DNA of 64,000 bases from Icerya purchasi (taxonomy: Eukaryota > Arthropoda > Insecta > Hemiptera > Monophlebidae), in assembly GCA_039619475.1 (NCBI GenBank), contig CM077115.1, positions 550,954,826-551,018,825 on the forward strand. Direction: 5' to 3'. Shown here one piece after another: positions 21,337-32,265 of this stretch. A program made the position numbers and the translations under genes. The notes beneath the pieces are model-generated. The model was given only the letters and a program-made list of their open reading frames with translations. It made no database searches and was not told the origin of the DNA. The first letter of the stretch is position 1. Every line of letters begins with the position of its first letter.

Positions 21337-23603
21337 TTAAATATAATCACGTAAATAAGTCGGAGGTCTATGTGTTCTTGAAGACCTTCTCGGCTCCGGC
21401 TGATTTAAACTTATGTTATCTGGAATTTGCGGAGGACCATTTGAGTTTATTGCATTTTGAATGATTAGTCGTTCATTTCTGGAATTATCTGTAGCAGGTG
21501 TTTGTGTAACTGGTGATTTATTTGTAGGCAAATTGTCCAAATCAAAATACACATGCCTTTGAACTGGTGCCTTGCAAACTGGTACTCTGGTCAATTTTAA
21601 TTGATTAATATGACGGGTTAACACATATCCTGTATCTAATTTAATTTTATAATGAACACTTCCAAGTCGTTTTTGAACTATTCCTGGGATCCATTTTTGT
21701 TGGCCTACATAGTTTCGAGATAATATACGGTCACCCACACTTAATTGGCGCTTCAACTGGATTGTATCATTAACAGAATTTCTTTTGGTTATGTTTGGGC
21801 GAAGTGCATCTAATTTTATTCGAATTTGTCGATGTAAATATTTTTCAGCTGGACTTAATCCATCATTTAATGGTGTTGCTCGATATCGCTGAAGGATATC
21901 CCGAATTTTGTTATGAATGGAGCCTGGTTCTGTATCCATAGCTTTTAATTTATTTTTAATTGTTTGCACATAACGTTCTGCTTGCCCATTTGTAGCAGGG
22001 TTACCTGGTGCAATGAGTTTCTGTACAATACCATACTCCAAACAAAACTGTTGGAATTCCCAGCTTTTGAAAATAGTTGCATTATCTGATACAATTGTTT
22101 TTGGATATCCATGATATGCAAATATGTTTTTTAAATGTTCAATAGTTGAACTGGTAGTTGGTGGATTTTTTGAAATTCGTACTTCTGGCCACTTTGATTT
22201 AGCATCAATTACAATTAAAAAATACAAATCTTTGAAAGGCCCAGCATAGTCCATGTGAATTCGGTCAAAATTTGAATTTGGCTCTTCCCAATGGTGTAGG
22301 TTTTCTGGAGCAGGTTCTTTTTGATTCTGAGCACATCCTTGACAATTCTTCACATACAGTTCGATATCTTTATCTATGTTTTCCCAGTAGACATAACGTC
22401 GTGCTAAATTTTTCATTTTTGAAATTCCTAAATGAGTATAATGAAGTTCTTTGAGTACTTCAGATTGAAGTGATTCTGGAATTACAACTCGGACTCCTCT
22501 AAATATTACTCCCATATGTAAAAGATATTTATCATCATTGTTTTTCCCTTGAAATAATTCTATTTTAAGCTGTGATAATTTTTTATCTTTTTGAGTTTCT
22601 TTAATAATAGTTTCTAAATTTAGTTTTATTGTACTAATTGAATTTATTGTCTGGTTACATATGAGTTCTGTGTCATCTGGATTAGATTTAACATTAGGGA
22701 GTGGAGCTCTAGATAAGTAATCAACATTTCCCTGTAGTTCTGCTTTACGATGTTCCAATTCATACTGAAATTCAGAAAGGAAGGATGCATAGAGTAACAA
22801 TCTGCTTGATGTAATCGCAGGCAGAGGTACATCTGGTTTGAATATATATGATAATGGTTTATTATCTGTTATTAGTTTGAATTTTTGGCTGTACAAATAC
22901 ATATAAAATTTTTTTATAACCCAGTATATTGCTACAGCTTCACGATCAAGCTGACTATAGTTCATTTCGGCTTTAGTCAATGAGCGTGATACAAACGAAA
23001 CTGGACGTTCCTCTCCATTTACTATATGTGATAAGATTCCTGCAATCCCTACAGGACTGGCATCACAAGCTACCACAATAGGTAATTGAGGATCAAATGG
23101 TACAAGTACTTGGTCTTTAATGATTTCATTTTTGAGTTTTATGAATGCTGCTTCACATGTACTTGACCAGTAGAATCTTTTGTCTTTATGTAATAGAAGA
23201 CGTAATGGATACGTAATTGTTGATACATTTTTAATAAATTTTGAATAATAAGTAATAAGTCCTAAAAATTGTTGTACTTCCTTAGCACTTTTTGGACGAG
23301 GTGATTCAAGGATAGCTTGAACATTTTTTGGAGATTTTGAAATTTTATTATACTCAATTCTGTAGCCTAAGTAATCAATCTGCGTTTTAAAAAATGAACA
23401 TTTAGATTCATTAAGGTGTAAGTCATATTCTTGAAGACGATCTAGACATGCGTATAATCGAGTTCGACACTTTTCATGTGTGCTTCCTCGGACAACAATA
23501 TCGTCAAAGTATGATGTGACACCTTCCAGATTCCCCAGTATTTTATCTAAAATTCTATGAAAATCGCTTGGTGCGGTTTTAATACCGTACGCTAAACGAT
23601 TTT
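21337..23603 (-). CDS. Ty3/gypsy pol fragment: RT end, RNase H, integrase (5'-truncated)
   Basis: One frame stays open from about 23603 to the TAA at 21337 with no stop, but has no start codon at its head. It begins in mid-RT (LAYGIKTAPSDFHRIL), passes the catalytic YFDDIVV at about 23500 and YLGY, then enters RNase H (VACDASPVG, TDNKPL, REAVAIYW). The integrase follows: an HHCC zinc site (HYTHLG ... CQGC) and a D,D35E core (MDYAGPF, VSDNATIF, GQAERYV), then a C-terminal chromodomain-free tail. The RNase H/integrase style suggests a Mag-like lineage (inference). Protease, gag and the RT N-terminus are missing: the frame hits a stop at 23604, where unrelated repeat DNA begins. The surviving frame suggests truncation was fairly recent. 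Confidence 0.9.
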
Positions 23604-23605
23604 AT

Positions 23606-24500
23606 GCTAACGGATACTAGTTATTTATGATTATGTATGCTTTGAGAAAATGTTTTACTATTGACTACCCACCATCAACTCTTTGACCCCAATACCAATT
23701 CTACCATTTTGTGTGTGTTTATATGTTTGTTGATGATGCATTTACTACTGCCAAACCAATATAATAATTTGCTAAGATGCTTGTGTGTTTCTATGTGCGT
23801 TGATGATATATTTATGATTGCCTAACTAATGTAATAATTTGTGCTAACTGATACTAGCTGCTCATGTTTGTGTATCCTTTGAAAGTGCTTTATTATAAAC
23901 TACCCAATGCTAATACAACTTGCTAACCCAATATTATTACACCTACCACACTTGTTCCAACAAATATGTCTCCAAGAATAATTTAATATGTTGATTAATT
24001 GAAATTGGGATAATCTTTGCTACCAATGCTTGTTTGCATGTATATAATTTGATATATGTCCAACCAAAATAATTGTAATAACAACATATATGTGGGGATA
24101 TATCTCAGCTCAGAGATTTTTTTCTTGGGTGACCATGTACATGTATGTGTACAGTTTCTAATGCAATGAAGCAATATCTATACCCCCAAAATTATTAATC
24201 ATAACAGATACAACCCAGCTAATATACACCAGTATAGTATAGATTAAAATTAGAAAATCAAACTGTCTGCATGAATCAAATATGATGAAGCACACATTCT
24301 ACCTCTCACCCCCAAATTTTATTATTTGACAGATATAATCGCACTTGCAAGAATTCCATAATGCACATATTCCCAACCAAATAACACCACCATCTCAATA
24401 ACTCACCTAAGCTGCTGCACTACCACTTGCTATACAAACACCAGATTAAAAACCTAATAATTTTTCTGTAACATGACTCCAAACATCACAAACAGGGATT
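23606..24500. repeat. Imperfect direct repeats between gypsy pol and DNA polymerase B
   Basis: GCTAACGGATACTAGTTATT at 23606 recurs as GCTAACTGATACTAG at 23843, 237 bases on, and both are followed by a CTTTGA..TTTTA..GACTACCCA-like segment. An inner subrepeat (GTGTGTTTATATGTTTGTTG at 23711; GTGTGTTTCTATGTGCGTTG at 23783) lies about 72 bases apart. After 24000 the sequence is C/A-rich on the plus strand and codes for nothing. Confidence 0.65.
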
Positions 24501-24840
24501 AAGATAAATATTGTATCATAGAAAGAAGCGCTCAATTTAAACTAAAAGCACTCTTTTCACACAAATTACACTATCTAGGGCTAAAATACTCACATTTTAG
24601 CACAAAACATCAAATTTTAAAGGAAAAAGACCATTTTACACAAAATATCCTCATTTTAGACACAAAAACAACAATTTTATAGTAAAATATAACAATTTAG
24701 TATAAATGGTACTATTTTAGGCAGAAAGCTCCAAATTTTAATGAAAAATGCACCATCCTAAGGAAAAGTATTAAATTTTTACTACATACACACTATTTAA
24801 TTAGAAATAACATCACCTCTATACACTATGACTAAATACA
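24501..24840. repeat. 20-bp-phased A-tract/T-tract array, about 16 degenerate units
   Basis: Cutting the sequence every 20 bases from 24501 aligns an AAAA tract at positions 3-7 and an ATTTTA tract at positions 14-19 of nearly every unit. ATTTTA or close variants start at 24534, 24594, 24614, 24633, 24653, 24674, 24694, 24714, 24735, 24775 and 24795. The A and T tracts thus alternate about every 10 bp, which is known to favour intrinsically curved DNA or a regularly spaced protein array. It begins about 145 bases beyond the stop codon of the polymerase B gene. Confidence 0.85.
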
Positions 24841-24983
24841 AAATATTTTAAGCTCCCACACATTCTTAGATCTAACAAATTAAAAAAATAAATACAATTG
24901 TTAATACAAAATTTATTACACAATAAAAACAAAATATACACTGGCTAATATTACACTTAATAATAATACATAGCTCCATATAA

Positions 24984-27900
24984 TCATGCAATATACATAT
25001 TCTTATCTAATATAAATGCTCTTAGTTCAGCTAAAACAACATTAAACTTTCTATGGAATTTATTATACATTGAATTTCCATAAGCTATTGTATCTACATT
25101 ATTACTACATATTATTCTTTTATCATCACTACCACTTAATACTACTTTATTCTGCTCCAGGGTATACAGTATATGTTTATGACTTTGAATATTGTAATAT
25201 GTCTTATAATTATCACTTAATTTACCACACACACCATTCACACAATTATAATAATCAATAAAATTAAGCTCTTTCTTAATTATAGAAGACTGTACACCTT
25301 TACATTTTTTAATTTCTCTATTATCTACAATACTTATAGAATATATTTTTTGGCGCAATCCAACAAATTCACTAATTGGAATACTATTTAATTCATCCTT
25401 AAATACACCAAGTTTCTTTTTATTTTCTAGTGAATAGCATGGATGACTTTCAGGATAATCACTTGTATCAAAATATTGAGCATTATCTTTAATATCTTTA
25501 TAAAAATCAAGTGATTTAAGTTCATAAATAAGTGAATCAGTATCACAATATAAAAGATTAATATTCTTATACATTTTACACATTACATTATAATGAAAAT
25601 CAAACATTTTTACTTTGCTAATATCTAAAATAGACATCCCAATATAAATGGGTTTATTAAATTTAATTGTTGAAGGATTTAAATGTACTGCAGCCAGAAA
25701 TGGCCGTTCACTGAATATTGTTCGATCTTTAAAATTACTTTTACCAACTAGTTTTGTAAATTTTACTTTATTTGTAATAAGTTGTATATTAATTCTATGT
25801 CTAACATTTTCCATCATTTTACCAAAAACACTATTATTCATAAGCTTCCAAAAGTTCTTCTCAAACTCATTAGTAGCATGTTTCCGCTGTAGAGTGTTCA
25901 AATCAATGTATGGCTTCAACCATGCAGACTGATTGAAACAAATGACTCGATGCACACACAGAAGTTTTAACCCTAATGCAATTGCTTGTTTTAAATTTCT
26001 ATAGTGAATAATATAATTGTACTTATTTTCTAATGTATTAACTAATTTCACACATTTTCCAACTGATTTAGCCTCAGGACATAGAGGTAAATCATTATGC
26101 ACCAAATGTAAACTTGTAGGATACTCCAAATCCACCTCGAGCACATAGCCAATGGACCCATCATCAGCTATCTCCATAATATTTAATTCTCTTATTTCTT
26201 TTTGGCTAAGCCATCTGAAACCATTCATAGGAAGAAGTTCACTCATAGCCCAACCATAAAGGTTATTTGCATCTAAATATGTTATGAAAGTGTTATCTAC
26301 ACCACTGCTACTACCACAATCATCATTACTACTGGAATTATTATTATAACTATTGATGTATGGATTTTCTGCCCTGGCATAACGCTTCACACATTGACAC
26401 ATCCCACCACGTATCCTAGCTTCAAAGAATAAAACCATATCATAATCAGTTAAGAGCTCCAATTCAACCTTTGTTAACTTTAACATTGCCTGGAAGGCTA
26501 ATCCAGGGGCTGTAAAACTCCATGCAGGATCCAATTTGTATATGTTATAACAGACACTTCTAAAGTTTTCAAATACATCTGCTAATAGAAGCACATCTGT
26601 CTTTAGATATATATCACTATACTCCCCAAGTGTTTGAACATTTAATGTATTCCACACATTCACTGCATGTAAGTAATCTTCGTCACTAATATCTGATTTT
26701 GTAAGGGAATTATAGAAATACTCCTTTGCAGGCAAACTTGTTTCATCCAATTTTTCCCATGATGACACATATGAATAAGGGAAAACACCCTTTCTACGAA
26801 ATAAAGGAAGCAAATCAGGCGACGCAATGTTCCTGATGGTATGATGAAGTGAACTATCAGGCAAATAACTAGCTAATTTCTCAAGACTTGACGCCATAAA
26901 ACGGAATGTATCTATGAATCGTATTTTCATTTTTTCTGAAATACGCTTTGAGAATGATATGTAGCGTTCTTCACTATTTGGTATTACTTCGATGTCCTGA
27001 TCATCGCACGCTAAATCCCTGATGAATAAATGAGCATCATATCCACTCAGATTATGTATGAATACTGGCACAAAATTCGGGAGTTGATACTCTAGGTTAC
27101 ATTTTGAATGCGCTGCACCTCGAAATTTTCCAGTCAAATGATTATGGTCTGCAACTTTATCATCATGTAGCACTCCTTCACAAATGTGGCACACCAATGA
27201 AGCATCATATTTTTCCAAATCCTCAGGCGTCCACTGTAACGGAGTGTTTTTCTGATAAATCTTTTCTATTTTTTGAATATCTTTTACCAACCATTCATAG
27301 AATTTTTTAGTCGCATTAGGACCTTGATACATTTTAGGCTCCGATGTAAAATTAAACCCAACACCTTCTTCACATCTTGATACAATATAATAGCAAAAGC
27401 TAAATGCTTCATGCCTCTGTATGGGAATAGTACTAGATGATTTTTGGGGCCTGTTTTGATTACCACTGTATGAACCATCTTCCATACACTGCCGCTTACA
27501 ATTTTTCATATTTTCACCATGTCGCTGACTATTTTGACGCTTGCCACCAATTTCTATACTGTCATCATCATTATCACTAATAATTTCTCCATTATTGACA
27601 TCACTATCACATGATTCATCATTTAGAGGCTTCAGGATACACTCGAAATCAGCAAATATGACAAATGGTATAAATTCTTGCTGTTTATACTGTTGGAATT
27701 TTAATATTTTATTCTCCTCCATTGGCATAATGACTGTTGCAGGAGCATTATCAGAGCAGCGTTGTATATGAGCCAGGTACTTAGAATGATCCTGGACATA
27801 CCATAAACAGCGACGACATATAAACATCCGATAGTGATCCTTAGTGATCTGACTTCTTACAAGACGCTCCAAATTTTTTATCCAACAATAGTGTGATTTA

Positions 27901-28691
27901 TCACCTTCAGTTATAAGGAGCAAATCTGTATGATCCACTCGTTCTTCTTTACATATACGAACTGGATAGACAATATTTTTCTCATCCAAACCATAAACAT
28001 TCACAGATGATTGTAGGTTATTCTTTTCAAATGTACTTATATCATCCAATGATGTGGGGAAAGATACACCACTCCAGTTGTATTTCTTTAACAATGATGT
28101 ATTCCGCACATAATTGCTTGCATATTCTGGATGATTCACTTTAATATATTTCGTCAACATTGAATATTTGAAACACATCTGATCAACATTTTTCACATTA
28201 ATAACAGCCTTTTTCGATGCAATACAGGATGGTAGTGGAATATATGATGATGCACGGCTTAGAACATTCCGATGGTTGACACGAATTTCCAGATATTCGA
28301 TTTTCTTTAATCTCCAACCAGATCCTGTTGCACGCTCAAACTTATCAGCAAGACTAATAATTTTTCCACATTCTGCCTTGTACCATGCAGAAATATTCTC
28401 ACCACGAGTGAGTAAATGCACATTAGTTGGGAAGTAAAACTGGCTAGTGACCCAGTCTACAAGCCCAACACCTTTAACAAATAGACAGCATAATGACAAA
28501 TTAACTTTTATTCCAGTACTAAGTCTTCTCTTAATTATCCTGATCACTGTAGGAGTAATATCAACCAAATACTTTGCAATGTCCATCTGGCATTTATTAT
28601 TGTTTACAATACGATATGTTGCCAAACGCTTACGATAATGCTTGCTAACGTTTTTAACAGAAATATTACGTTGAACACCCACTGACGACAT
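24984..28691 (-). CDS. Type-B2 (protein-primed type) DNA polymerase with endonuclease VII-like insertion, intact
   Basis: A 1235-residue uninterrupted ORF. Order: unknown N-terminus (1-285); CX2CX12HX3C zinc finger (292-312); exonuclease motif I FADFE (346-350); a Ser/Asn/Asp-rich insert (360-420); an endonuclease VII-like zinc/HNH site CHIC ... DHNHLTGKFRG ... HSKCN (501-532); Exo II NLSGYD (547-552); Exo III YLKTD (695-699); polymerase motif A YLDANNLYG (805-813); motif B KLMNNSVFGK (949-958); motif C YCDTDS (1048-1053). All catalytic acids are present. Such polymerases belong to self-replicating elements (Polinton/Maverick-like elements and their relatives, linear plasmids, some viruses) and copy linear DNA from a protein primer. 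No integrase, ATPase, protease or capsid gene accompanies it here. ATG 28691 is the first start after upstream stops. The N-terminal 285 residues have no assigned role. Confidence 0.95.
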   Translation of the reverse strand: MSSVGVQRNISVKNVSKHYRKRLATYRIVNNNKCQMDIAKYLVDITPTVIRIIKRRLSTGIKVNLSLCCLFVKGVGLVDWVTSQFYFPTNVHLLTRGENISAWYKAECGKIISLADKFERATGSGWRLKKIEYLEIRVNHRNVLSRASSYIPLPSCIASKKAVINVKNVDQMCFKYSMLTKYIKVNHPEYASNYVRNTSLLKKYNWSGVSFPTSLDDISTFEKNNLQSSVNVYGLDEKNIVYPVRICKEERVDHTDLLLITEGDKSHYCWIKNLERLVRSQITKDHYRMFICRRCLWYVQDHSKYLAHIQRCSDNAPATVIMPMEENKILKFQQYKQQEFIPFVIFADFECILKPLNDESCDSDVNNGEIISDNDDDSIEIGGKRQNSQRHGENMKNCKRQCMEDGSYSGNQNRPQKSSSTIPIQRHEAFSFCYYIVSRCEEGVGFNFTSEPKMYQGPNATKKFYEWLVKDIQKIEKIYQKNTPLQWTPEDLEKYDASLVCHICEGVLHDDKVADHNHLTGKFRGAAHSKCNLEYQLPNFVPVFIHNLSGYDAHLFIRDLACDDQDIEVIPNSEERYISFSKRISEKMKIRFIDTFRFMASSLEKLASYLPDSSLHHTIRNIASPDLLPLFRRKGVFPYSYVSSWEKLDETSLPAKEYFYNSLTKSDISDEDYLHAVNVWNTLNVQTLGEYSDIYLKTDVLLLADVFENFRSVCYNIYKLDPAWSFTAPGLAFQAMLKLTKVELELLTDYDMVLFFEARIRGGMCQCVKRYARAENPYINSYNNNSSSNDDCGSSSGVDNTFITYLDANNLYGWAMSELLPMNGFRWLSQKEIRELNIMEIADDGSIGYVLEVDLEYPTSLHLVHNDLPLCPEAKSVGKCVKLVNTLENKYNYIIHYRNLKQAIALGLKLLCVHRVICFNQSAWLKPYIDLNTLQRKHATNEFEKNFWKLMNNSVFGKMMENVRHRINIQLITNKVKFTKLVGKSNFKDRTIFSERPFLAAVHLNPSTIKFNKPIYIGMSILDISKVKMFDFHYNVMCKMYKNINLLYCDTDSLIYELKSLDFYKDIKDNAQYFDTSDYPESHPCYSLENKKKLGVFKDELNSIPISEFVGLRQKIYSISIVDNREIKKCKGVQSSIIKKELNFIDYYNCVNGVCGKLSDNYKTYYNIQSHKHILYTLEQNKVVLSGSDDKRIICSNNVDTIAYGNSMYNKFHRKFNVVLAELRAFILDKNMYIA

Positions 28692-30595
28692 CTTTATAAA
28701 TATTGATACAATTACAAATTAAAAGCAATAAAAACTTGAACGCAGGAAAACACGTCTAACAACTTAAAACACATAGACAAATCAAATAAAAGCCCATCAG
28801 ACCTCATGCTTATAATAAAATGCATACAAAGTTCATAACACGAAGTAATTTTAACTATTTCAAAAAATTATTTAAAAATAAATAATATAAAAAAATTTAA
28901 GTTCTAAAAATAACGCTGGTAGAATTACTATACTTAAAAGCCAAAAATACTAAAAAAAGAATTGATGTGTTGCTCATGTGTAGCAATGTGTACATACACA
29001 GCACAATCTAAATATTCCTTATTTGATGACAATAGGAGGCGATGATGTCTGAACTGACAAAAGATTTTCTGTGAATTAACATATAACATAACAATTGCTA
29101 GCAGACTAACTTTAAAAATTTCATCAAAACTCACATGTAAATCTTCTCTATATATACATTGTAGATGGATATAATAATAATTAAATTTCTATCAGTTTTT
29201 CAAAATAATTTTCCGTGTGTGGACTGTAAATTAAAAATTTCTAATAGTTTCTAAATAATCCCGTATGGGGTAATAATCTCTCTTTTTGAGGAATTACATG
29301 GTAAATCATTCAATAAAAATAATATATACAAATAATACATGAATAATATGTAAATTATAGTTCGGTCCGGATATATTATCTGAAGAATAGGATAATAAGT
29401 AAAATTTAGCGAGAATATTGAGGAATATGAGTAAATGGTATATAATAAAAAAAATCTATGAATATATACTTTGAATAATGATGAATAAAAATGTTTAAAT
29501 TAATAATACTGAAAGGATCTAACAGAATAATAGTTGAGGAAAAATAAAAAAAATATGAATGTTTACTTACCAATGTTTATTTGTTTATCTTCGAATGAAA
29601 ATTTTTTGAAATTTCCGGTACAATATGGAAATAATATTTAGCTTGCACCAAAAAAAAAATCGTGAGGAACGCTGCATAAAATATATTTGCGAGGAGAATT
29701 AATGTTACATAAAAATAAATGAGCGTAATAAAAATATTCGTTCATATCACGTAAATAATGTTAATAATAAATAAAGAAGCAAAAATTGTATTATATACAC
29801 GATATAGACTCCTTTGAGAAAAAAAAAATATGTTGGGTGTAACATTATATAATTTTATATTATTGTATTTGTGTTTTAAGAATTTTCAGAATATGTACCA
29901 TGAAATTTTGTTATATGTATCCTGAGATGTTAACTAATTTGTAAAGTTGAGAATAATCAAATTTAATTTTCGGAAGATATTATATGACGTGAGAAATGGG
30001 GAAAAAATGAATCTCTAGATTGTTCATTACGTAAGAAAATGAATTTTCAATAAAACTTTACGCTTCGTGTAAATATATTTCAATTCTTATATTTTCGAAA
30101 GATCGGATATTTCATTTATATAAAATCAATTGAATGTTGTAAATGAAATTTAAAAAAAATAGTAATGTACATGGTGCAGTAGCGTAACTTACTTTTATTG
30201 AAAATTGTTACTGTGCTTGATTTTTAACGAAAAAGGATCAGAAATGTGCAAAATTAATTATATATTAGTATAAAATTTTGAGAGTGGTGCATATAAATTG
30301 TAATTTAAAAAAGGTGTGTTGACGTATTCTCAATTGCAAATGGAGCGAAATTAAAATAATAAAAACAACAATCATATTTCATTAGAGATGTACGAAAATT
30401 AAAAATAATTTAGAATAATTTCCATATTTTAATTAAATAAATAAATACATTGTGATTACTTACCGATTTGGATGAAAATCCGTTGATTGCAAAACAGAAA
30501 AATAATCAAACTTGAAAATTTTTAAATTGCACAATTGTAAGCACTTCAAAAATATATGCCGCGATCTGCGCCCAACTATGACTTGTAAATGAGGA
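28692..30595. other. Very AT-rich flank upstream of the polymerase B gene
   Basis: No supported ORF, RNA gene or ordered repeat. It forms the 5' side of the polymerase B gene and would hold its promoter; no TATA-type or initiator context stood out from the AT-rich background. Confidence 0.5.
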
Positions 30596-31104
30596 GATTC
30601 GATTTGTAGAGGTGGTTATAAGTAGCATATTATGGATGGCTCTGGGACACAAAGGGATGCCGCCGCGCTAATTAGACCCCCTGGGGTGTGAGAACTAGAG
30701 CATATTCTTTTCCGCGGTCCGCCTGTAGCCACTGCCGCCGCTGCGAAGTGTGCCGTCCATTCCCACACACGCATCGGCCGCTTCCGCGCTTTTTCAAAAT
30801 TCGGGGCGTGAGTATTCTAGCCGGGTTCCAAAAATTATGCTATCCGATCGGGTGCGCATCTCCATGCAGCCGCATTCCCACGCACGGCACATTCTACTAT
30901 TATGTGTATGTATTATACAAGAGTCTACATGTAATATATGTATCATAATTTTTAATTTTAATTTTCGGGGGTTGGGAGGTGTAAAATTTTGGCGGAGTGT
31001 TAAAAACGTTCGAAACTCAACACTTAGAACCCAAATTTTAAAGGAATTTTCCAAGTCGCGCTCCGTTCCGGGCATTTTTTTTTTTTAAATTTTATTTTTT
31101 AAGA

Positions 31105-31395
31105 AGAATATCTGATGGTTCCAGCGATCGAATGAGGGCAGGTGGGTGTGCTGCTGCGAGGGGTGAATTCCAGCCGTTCGATCGATGTTTTTTATTATTA
31201 TTATTATTTTTAACGGAAATTTTTGAATGTTCCAGCAACCGGTTGAGGGTGGCGCGGGGTGCACGGGTGAATTCCAGCCGTTCGTTCGATGTTTTTATTA
31301 TTATTATTATTTTGACGGAAACGTTTGAATGTTCCAGCAACCGGTTGTGCGTGGTGCGGATGCAGGGGGTGAATTCTAGACGTTCGTTCAAAATT
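31105..31395. repeat. Tandem repeat, about 105-bp unit, three copies
   Basis: GTTCCAGCAACCGGTTG (or a close variant), then a G-rich stretch, GGTGAATTCCAGCCGTTCG and ATGTTTTTATTATTATTATT, recurs at about 31118, 31230 and 31333. The third copy ends in AATTCTAGACGTTCGTTC. Confidence 0.9.
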
Positions 31396-31455
31396 AACTA
31401 CCCGATCATCTTCGAGACCCTCGACGCCACCGATGGAATCCTGATCGCTACACGT

Positions 31456-31484
31456 TCACACACACACACACGCACACGCACACG
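31456..31484. repeat. CA microsatellite
   Basis: CA repeats with CG interruptions. Confidence 0.85.
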
Positions 31485-32265
31485 TCTAATATTTTTATTT
31501 CCAACGAATATTTTTAAATGCCACCCCCGAGGAATGGCGACTTTTAAATGGTGGACGATTGCATCAGCCAGACGCAAGATAATTTCATCGGTCGTTTGTT
31601 CAAGGTCGAATCAAAGGTTCAAGTCTAGACACACATTATTTCAATCTATTCGACAATCCCATTAATTTATACCCTTCGTTTTATTCCGAGCGACTGTGTT
31701 TGAGCGACATTGCCAAATACATTGTGATAGCAAGTGTTCGAGAGCCATCTTGAACAGTATGTCTGAGAAGATCTATATTCCCGCGGTGTATAACGCCAAT
31801 CACTATCGTAAAATTTTCTGTTATTTTCGAGTGTTACAAGAAAGGAATAGAATACTAACCGTGCACTACGCCACCACATTTAATTTATATTCAAACGTCA
31901 TTCATGCTACATCGTTTTTCAAATTCTAAGCCTAAGTACAGAAATTTTAAAAATTACCCTAAGTATAATATTTAAAAGCCTGAATCTAACCTAAGCAGCA
32001 TTCACAACCCACACCTATAGACGATCCTGCATACGTTTAAGTCGACACCACGCCATTAGTTTCCATATCATTCATAATATTATTTTCTACATCTAAGTAT
32101 TATAGAATTAGCTTAAGTATTTTTATATTTTTCTGTATTCTCCGATCCCTTTGCAAAAGTGCACCGTCCATTCCTACGCTTCTATTCTACATAACGTTAG
32201 CCGCCGCGAGAGCGCACGTACCGTTCCCGCGCACGTTTCATTTATTCAAACTACCATGTTTTTTC

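Larger units (their letters stand above)
30600..32260 (-). repeat. Inverted diverged copy of the G-rich complex repeat
   Basis: The reverse complement reads CCCGAATTTTGAAAAAGCGC and, near 32200, GCTCTCGCGGCGGCTAACGT. The same strings occur forward at 39.74-39.83 kb (CGGAATTTTGAAAAATCGCG and TTTGCGGCGGCTAACGTTGT), and related text lies at 39.2 and 50.3 kb. The block is GC-richer than its surroundings and carries a 105-bp tandem repeat (31105-31395) and a CA microsatellite (31456-31484). Chance ORFs inside it are not supported. Confidence 0.6.

Noticed and set aside
24501..24840. CRISPR-like array
   Set aside because: Units are 20 bases, degenerate, without alternating constant repeats and unique spacers, and the genome is eukaryotic.
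21337..28691. Gypsy integrase and polymerase B read together as one Polinton/Maverick element
   Set aside because: The integrase is joined in frame to gypsy RT and RNase H, so it belongs to an LTR retrotransposon; no capsid, protease or packaging ATPase gene was found between or beside them.
28934..29134. 66-codon frame upstream of the polymerase gene
   Set aside because: Too short, AT-rich and without features; not supported as a gene.
31132..31665. 177-codon frame on the plus strand
   Set aside because: Runs through the 105-bp tandem repeats and a CA microsatellite; repeated peptides only mirror the DNA repeats.
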